The notes under the pieces: model-generated
What the model saw: the letters and a program-made list of their open reading frames with translations, nothing else
Databases searched by the model: none
What the model was told of the DNA's origin: nothing
Program-made: the position numbers and the translations under genes
Part shown: positions 59,801-64,000 of the stretch, piece after piece
How the letters are laid out: each line of letters opens with the position of its first letter
How positions within the stretch are numbered: the first letter of the stretch is position 1
From: Apostichopus japonicus
Taxonomy: Eukaryota; Echinodermata; Holothuroidea; Aspidochirotida; Stichopodidae
NCBI RefSeq assembly: GCF_037975245.1
Contig: NC_092582.1
Location: 15,898,077-15,962,076 of the forward strand
Length of the DNA: 64,000 nt
Reading direction: 5' to 3'

Positions 59801-60999
59801 ATCATATTTTTAGTCAAGCTGCTGCAAAAGTCATGTAGGCACAGTTAATAATACAAACAACGTTTATTAGGATATAATGTTAGTTTCTGTTGTTAGGCTG
59901 AGAGAGCACAAAGGATAATGAGCAGTTTATTCAAATATCATGCCTACATACTGTAGATTACAAATACTTTTATTATGTTTTATTTTAATTCATGAATTAA
60001 ATACAAACACCACATGCAAAAAGATAATATGATATGGAATAATTCATCCAGTATCACATTGTAAAATTCTATGCAATATATACAATACAAAGATGTGTAT
60101 AGCAGTTATTTTTACAAAGGAAGCATAGTATTTTATAATGAGACAAAATTCAAAGACATTAAAAGTTAACACTTCTACACAATAAATTATTCCTTTTCAC
60201 TTTTCACACTTTCACACTTTTCACAATAAATTATTCCCTGGCAATGACAGCAGACAGTCAGGAGGAGAGGTAGAACCTTACAGAATCTGAACTCACTCTG
60301 TAAAATGCTAAAGGAAAGCCTCTGAAAAGGTTTATATAGTTTATTATTTCAAAACCTCTAGTACTAAACTATCTATTAACAGTATAAATATTAGTCCACT
60401 ACTCACAGACAGGGTAAAAATTAGTCACATTTTTGCAGAGCAACGTTTTGAAATGTATATCTATTACAAATCAGAAAAAATACCCAGAATAATATTCATT
60501 ACACATTTCGTAATGAACACCAGATAACATTAACTTTTTGTTCAGGACACAGGATACACAGTTTCAAACCTGAAGCTTTAATGCTTACCTGATTCGGGTG
60601 TAATAGAGATATGTAACCATTGAGATCGTGATGCTTCCTAGAATCAGGCAACCAATGCTTCTGTGCCTGTCTCAATCGGGACACCTTCATTACATCGAGG
60701 AAGAGAGGGTGGAGGTCGTCCTCTTCCTCGGTATTTAAATTCCCGGCTACCCGAGGACCACTCTGAGACATATTCTTCAAGGTGTACTCTTTGTCGTAGT
60801 CCATTCTTTTGATACTCTCATTGATGTTCTTCACAAAGTCCGAGAATATCTTCTCGTTATCGTATAGGTCTTGGTTTACGTCTTTGTACTCGTTCGAACG
60901 GAACTGGACGTTTTGACTTGTAAGATGGACGTAGGCGATGAAGACGAGGAAGCACCCTACAGATACGGTGAAACCTGCTGAAGTGATACTGTATAGCTT
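53806..60999 (-). CDS. ST6GALNAC3/5: ST6GALNAC3/5-type sialyltransferase (GT29) with alternative sialylmotif-L exons
   Basis: The exons in transcription order are 60589-60999 (137 codons), then either 57994-58415 or 56623-57032, then 54698-54805 and 53806-53992 (TGA at 53808-53806). The first has a type II anchor (FTVSVGCFLVFIAYVHL), a stem and LNGYISLLHPNQ, matching the LDGYL of vertebrate ST6GALNAC5. The middle exon holds sialylmotif L. The third carries motif S (SWLTTGWFTMILARSVCSEI, then HVYGM). The last has motif III as HYYN and motif VS GGHRFMTEK. The enzyme would add alpha-2,6 sialic acid to GalNAc of sialylated glycans in the Golgi. The C-terminal part is closest to ST6GALNAC3 by memory, so the gene may predate the 3/5 split. 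The true start is unsettled: either an upstream exon splices to 60999, or ATG at 61080 is used. Confidence 0.85.
56623..57032 (-). other. ST6GALNAC3/5: ST6GALNAC alternative middle exon, copy B
   Basis: 410 nt (3 x 136 + 2), entering in phase 0 and leaving after two bases of a codon. Acceptor TTTCCTTTCTCTAG, donor CG/GTGAGT. It is open throughout and keeps YCQKCSV...HILHSG, IDADRQCVFRMNTAP, DVGARTTVRV and WGPHQFM. It differs from copy A at RMNTAP (A has RMNDAP) and in most of the second half, so the duplication is old. Both copies keep the pair of N-terminal cysteines. Confidence 0.8.
57994..58415 (-). other. ST6GALNAC3/5: ST6GALNAC alternative middle exon, copy A
   Basis: 422 nt (3 x 140 + 2), with the same phases as copy B. 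It shows the standard motif L: LQCKTCSLVCSSGHLLHS, then IDSADCVFRMNDAP, GFSKDVGARTSLRM, and later YLVMWGPDREM and YEAETGQNR. It is closer to vertebrate ST6GALNAC3/5 than copy B is, so it is probably the ancestral form. Confidence 0.85.
58416..60588. other. ST6GALNAC intron 1
   Basis: About 2.2 kb of AT-rich sequence without a supported exon or repeat; a G-rich run lies near 59305-59335. Confidence 0.4.
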
Positions 61000-62269
61000 C
61001 TGTAAGATTTGAAAAACACAGGAGGTGGACGTTACTGGAAAGTACATACTGTAGTGCAATGACATTTTTTCAAAGATCATTGGTTTGCTGTTGGCAGGAG
61101 CACTTTAATGGATTAGTGCTAGTACTGTTTTTATATTACATAGCAATATCTGTTTTGTAGATATTCATGATGAAACAACGCTTAATCTCTGGAATGTTCC
61201 TTTAAGGCTAAACTGCATGGTCTTTACATGGGCTCCCTAATGCAGGCTATTGTTTTCTTAATCTCAAAACAATAACTCAAACATGTTCATTTCATTTTGA
61301 ACAGATAAACAGCAGAGCATCCTTAGACGATATTCAACACCATTTGACTTTAACAAATTTGTTTAACACTGTAAACAAAATCAATTGAGGCCGTAAATGC
61401 AAATCACTTTTTCCCATTATCTTGTCTGGCCAAACTTTCTCTGAATTCAGGGGAAATCAATTAATTGCCACAAGAGGCAAATGGTGATCCCTTCTTCCCT
61501 GTGGAATAGGTAAGCAACTTGCTACTTGAAGAATCATTACTGCACTAGCCTAGCCAACTTCGGCTAACGTTAGAACATAGGCCTAGACTATCACTTTATC
61601 AGTAAGCCTAACGTAAAGTACCAAAGATGAAGAGTCAACTAATATCAGTAAGGTTTATGCCTAATGTTATTCATGATACCGGACGCTTCCAAAATTACAA
61701 ACCATCATGCAAAGCTTCCAAATAACACCATTTGCTTCCTTAATATTAGATGGTTGAGATCTCCTCAATAGACCTGAAACTGAGATGATCATGTTCTGCT
61801 AGAGTCACCGCCATAACACAGGTACCAAAACAACACTTCTTTTTCATATGTTGCCGGAAGTTAGTATGGAACGCCAAATGGCCTGAAGTATTCGATGATG
61901 ATATCAAAAGAAACAACGAATCGTTACACACTGTAACAGTAATACAGCTCGATTTCTTCACATTAATACACTGAGGAGTTTTAACTTAAATACACAACAC
62001 GTCCCTCACTGGTGATGTCTGAATAGTTCATCGCAACTGATCATGAGTTCCAATTGGCCAAAAGTGTGTGAAACCAAAGGGAGCTGCCCTCGCAATTAGG
62101 GTTCAAGGCTCCGTCCATGCCATTGTAGTACACCTAATACATTGAACTGGGAAATCGTTCATTCTTTAGTTCAATAGAGCCACCTTTGGCTAACTCAGCA
62201 ATAAAATAACCAAGGCTCTATCCGGCAGTCTTGTAGCACTCGAAAAGCACGGTATTACTCCAGTGTATG

Positions 62270-62425
62270 TACCCAAATATTTGTTTGCAAGTACTTGCAT
62301 TCGATGAATAAAGTACTCGTACATATCATTCAGTACTAATTGGACTCAGATGAGTGAATACTTGTACTTGTTTTGGATTTAAAGTACTTGATATTCGCTC
62401 AGGACGGGTACTTTACGAGTGCCTA
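62270..62425. repeat. Region of repeated GTACT/AGTACTTG words
   Basis: Variants of AAGTACTTG, AAGTACTCGTAC, ACTTGTACTTG and GGGTACTTTACGAGTGC recur in both orientations over about 150 bases, as in MITE ends known from many animals. Boundaries cannot be drawn. Confidence 0.35.
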
Positions 62426-63054
62426 CATATAAAAAACAATAGCTATGTAAAACTGTTGTTACAGCAGGAAGCCGCAAAATTTTTCGATCCATTGGCATTC
62501 TAATGCATTACTTTATAATAGTATAATGTACTCATACGTTCTATCCTATAGCAGTATCATGCATAAAGCCTAGTGTATTAACAATGTATGAAGACTGAAT
62601 GAAAATGAACAATGCACGGGGTGGTATATATCAACAACACTGTCGTGTGCCGCAAACATGGGCCATTATTGGCCCATCTGGCTGTACGATCGTAGTGAGA
62701 ACATTCTGTATCGGGGCCCAACACATCTTTAGGGCTATGTGTAGGCTCTGGGATTTGAATATATCATAACTATATAGTTATGGTAGGCGTATACTAGGCG
62801 CTGCCAAACTCTGACGGAACAACATGTGTATAGGCCCTACTGTGCAGCATCGATTAATACGAAATTTTCCGTCGGCTTATGGGAGTTTTCAAAGCCATAA
62901 GCTTTCGTGATTTCATGCGGCGGAAATATGGCTTTTCATATTCTGCTTGGTTTTGAAATGTATGATACTTCGTTCATTTGAACCAAACAATAAGTTTATG
63001 GATTAGTTTAGTACGATAGAAACACTAAACCAAATTTAATTTGGTTGTCTTAAC

Positions 63055-63106
63055 TGTCCTCATCGATATTCCAAGGATTCAATCCTTGGAAATGTCGATG
63101 TGGACA
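63055..63106. repeat. 52-base near-perfect palindrome
   Basis: The left arm TGTCCTCATCGATATTCCAA continues GGATT; the right arm, inverted, is TGTCCACATCGACATTTCCA and AGGATT. The arms pair over about 25 bases with three mismatches and one bulge around a two-base centre. It is outside any called exon. Confidence 0.7.
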
Positions 63107-64000
63107 ATTTACACAAGTCCAGTGCATGGTAAGAGAATATTTGTACAATTACCAAACACTCGCAGGAGACACAAAAACAATTATTCCTGGCTCCGAGAAA
63201 TGTAGGAAAAATCTAAGTTCTGGAGTATGTTACCTATGTCAAAACTTTACATTACTCCCATAAAGGGAGTTTGTTTATGGTGGAAGGTGTAAATTAATGG
63301 GGTGGGTGGGGGAGGGGGGGGGCTTGGATGGAATAATTTTATGTGATGTCTTTGTGCCCATTCAAAAAGAGGTAACGTCGTTGAAGTATATTTAACAATT
63401 TCTTTAGTCAATAATACTTTTCCCTCTCGACTATCCATGCTATTGCCACATGGGCCAATATTCATATTATCAACATTTACAATTGCTATACATTATCAAA
63501 GCACTATTGACGGTGAAATCTGTTGCATCTCTCGTTACTACATCACGTGTTATTCATCTCTCCTACAGAAATCATTCGGCCTCTAAAATGTACAGTATAT
63601 AGTCCTACTGCTGTCAGGCGTGATATACATATTGCTCGGCCTATATATCTTCGTTTCTATTCTTCTGTGCAGGTGGCAATAAAAATCATGCGAGTATCTG
63701 TTCAGTTTATATCTGTGGACTGATATCAAAAACAATCTTATTACAATTTCCGCATGACAGATTTGACCTAGCTTTAAAAGATATATTATTTTACTTATTT
63801 TCAGGCAGCGTAATTTGTTCATTACTCAATTGGATGTAGTGGGGAAAAGACAAAGATAGGCCTATTTGTCTATGCGGTATTTTTGATATTTAAATGTATA
63901 TCAGATTAGAATACCTTTACAAAACGGTATTGAATGTAGTGGAATTATGGGGATAAGATCTCGCTGATCGTCTCTAGATCGCCATATATATAGTAATGCC

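Larger units (their letters stand above)
61000..64000. other. Upstream region of ST6GALNAC, no confident gene
   Basis: It may contain the 5' exon and promoter of the sialyltransferase. A - strand frame at 61746-61961 has an ATG (61817) but no donor in the needed phase 0, so I do not call it. Short palindromes occur at 63028-63047 and 63055-63106, and a G-rich run at 63299-63322. Confidence 0.4.

Noticed and set aside
61746-61961. 5' exon of the sialyltransferase
   Set aside because: Its ATG (61817) reaches a GT only in the wrong phase for the exon that starts at 60999.

Overview
The window reads as nuclear DNA of an invertebrate deuterostome, most likely an echinoderm. It is AT-rich, its genes are cut by many introns of about 0.3-1.8 kb with clean GT-AG borders, and its proteins sit close to vertebrate orthologues while the adenylate kinase has the multi-domain form known from sea urchin sperm flagella. 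The phylum is an inference. I joined the exons by hand and checked reading phase at every junction.

Layout, left to right. (1) 551-5298, + strand: the last five exons of SUCO (SUN-domain ossification factor); its 5' part lies outside the window. (2) 5299-10638: 3' UTRs and intergenic DNA between convergent genes. (3) 10639-44537, - strand: a complete 26-exon AK5-type adenylate kinase (1087 codons in one frame). It has an RIIa/DPY30-like N-terminus, four adenylate-kinase units and a long acidic linker. Its introns hold two minisatellites, three related inverted-repeat elements bounded by TTAA, and, in intron 1, a 9.4-kb Ty3/Gypsy LTR retrotransposon (34965-44362). The retrotransposon's LTRs look identical by eye, its gag and pol are open, and it is flanked by a 4-bp GTAA duplication. 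(4) 44538-44778: a 241-bp divergent promoter region. (5) 44779-49901, + strand: complete PIGK (GPI transamidase catalytic subunit, 9 exons, 384 aa). (6) 49902-53805: convergent intergenic/UTR DNA. (7) 53806-60999, - strand: an ST6GALNAC3/5-type sialyltransferase whose sialylmotif-L exon is present in two diverged, intact, phase-identical copies. (8) 61000-64000: upstream DNA with no confident gene.

Two results stand out. First, the order and orientation AK5(-) PIGK(+) ST6GALNAC(-) match, as I recall it, human 1p31.1 (ST6GALNAC3/5, PIGK, AK5), so this looks like microsynteny kept since the deuterostome ancestor. Second, the sialyltransferase appears to use mutually exclusive exons: each copy of the donor-binding exon is 3n+2 long, so including both or neither would break the frame. 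In addition, AK5 has grown by in-frame exon-block duplication (164/117/192-nt exon pattern seen twice). One of its four kinase units keeps every hallmark residue seen and another has lost several.

Functionally the genes are not an operon. AK5 would buffer adenine nucleotides, probably in cilia or flagella. PIGK attaches GPI anchors in the ER. The sialyltransferase acts on glycans in the Golgi. SUCO is an ER/nuclear-envelope membrane protein.
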